Assembly (NCBI GenBank): GCA_027435495.1 | Contig: DAHZZC010000157.1 | Location: forward strand, 1-22,838 | Direction of reading: 5' to 3' | DNA from: Planctomycetales bacterium | Lineage (GTDB): Bacteria > Planctomycetota > Planctomycetia > Isosphaerales > Isosphaeraceae | DNA length: 22,838 nt | Shown here: piece after piece, positions 22,710-22,838 of the stretch | How the letters are laid out: every line of letters starts with the position of its first letter | How positions within the stretch are numbered: position 1 is the stretch's first letter | Position numbers and translations under genes: made by a program | The notes under the pieces: model-generated | Told to the model about the DNA's origin: nothing | What the model saw: only the letters and a program-made list of their open reading frames with translations | The model's database searches: none

Positions 22710-22838
22710 ATGCCGCCGCCCGACACTCAGGATCACGATCAACGTCTCAAGGTGCTCCTGAAAGAGTTCTTTGAAGCCTTCTTCCTCTGCTTCTTCCCAA
22801 CCTGGGCAGCCCGGTTTGCGTTCACAGGGATCGACTGG
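22710..22838 (+). CDS. Rpn/DUF4351-like protein, N-terminal fragment (runs off the window)
   Basis: 43 codons are visible from ATG 22710, open to the right edge: MPPPDTQDHDQRLKVLLKEF followed by FEAFFLCFFPTWAARFAFTGIDW. The D-H-D-x-x-L-K-x-L-L-K-x-F-F-x-x-F-x-x-x-F-F-P-x-W-A pattern, ending in a W, matches the opening of Rpn-type recombination-promoting nuclease/DUF4351 proteins common in planctomycetes and cyanobacteria. The ribosome site is weak (GGGG 6 nt upstream). The nuclease core would lie beyond the window, so the call rests on the N-terminal pattern only. Confidence 0.55.
   Translation, partial: MPPPDTQDHDQRLKVLLKEFFEAFFLCFFPTWAARFAFTGIDW

Noticed and set aside
22490..22726. 78-codon minus-strand frame at the right end
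   Set aside because: No domain or ribosome site, Arg/Pro/Ser-rich, and it overlaps the hairpin and the start of the Rpn-like gene.

Overview
The window is GC-rich bacterial DNA that very probably comes from a planctomycete, plausibly of the Isosphaeraceae type. The support is gene content: two prepilin-like DUF1559 proteins (GFTLIELLVVIAIIAVLIALLLP helix, H-x9-DG tail), each with a small lipoprotein, a PSCyt1/WD40/Ig-like/PSCyt2/PSD1 giant protein, a CRTAC1-type VCBS/ASPIC protein and a DUF6807 ('PmoA-like') secreted protein. The genus is an inference. No rRNA, tRNA, CRISPR array or transposase gene is visible.

Layout. 1-3111 (+) is the 3' part of a large hybrid sensor histidine kinase whose frame is open to the left edge. 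3389-4827 (-) is a lipoprotein/DUF1559 pair, preceded by a 989-aa TPR + VCBS + ASPIC secreted protein (5014-7983, -). A 410-bp divergent control region (7984-8393) leads into a two-gene plus-strand unit: an unrecognised 547-aa secreted protein and a DUF6807 protein. Their signal peptides share VGRPAAAQVA at exactly the same residue positions. Converging on them is a second DUF1559/lipoprotein pair (11200-12951, -). 13502-18652 (-) is a single reading frame of 1716 codons for a cytochrome c/WD40/Ig-like/DUF1549/DUF1553 protein. It is cut by one in-frame TAG at codon 172, exactly where a WD40 'FSPDG' serine is expected. 18890-19357 is gene-free and holds direct repeats and a degenerate palindrome. 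19358-21052 (-) is a solitary Eco57I/TaqI-like N6-adenine methyltransferase. 21316-22401 (+) is a secreted six-blade NHL propeller. 22710-22838 (+) is the first 43 codons of an Rpn/DUF4351-like protein running off the right edge.

How the parts relate. Most products carry export signals (signal peptides, lipoboxes or a prepilin leader), so this is largely a cell-envelope and periplasm neighbourhood of lineage-specific planctomycete families. The clearest unit is the 8394-11074 pair (50-bp gap, same strand, similar leaders). The DUF1559 genes each lie downstream of a lipoprotein gene on the same strand. The methyltransferase has no visible restriction partner. The most notable observation is the amber interruption of the giant protein: a recent nonsense mutation, a sequencing error or readthrough. 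The second is the pair of non-homologous secreted proteins with matching leaders. I do not see a convincing multi-gene defence or biosynthetic system.
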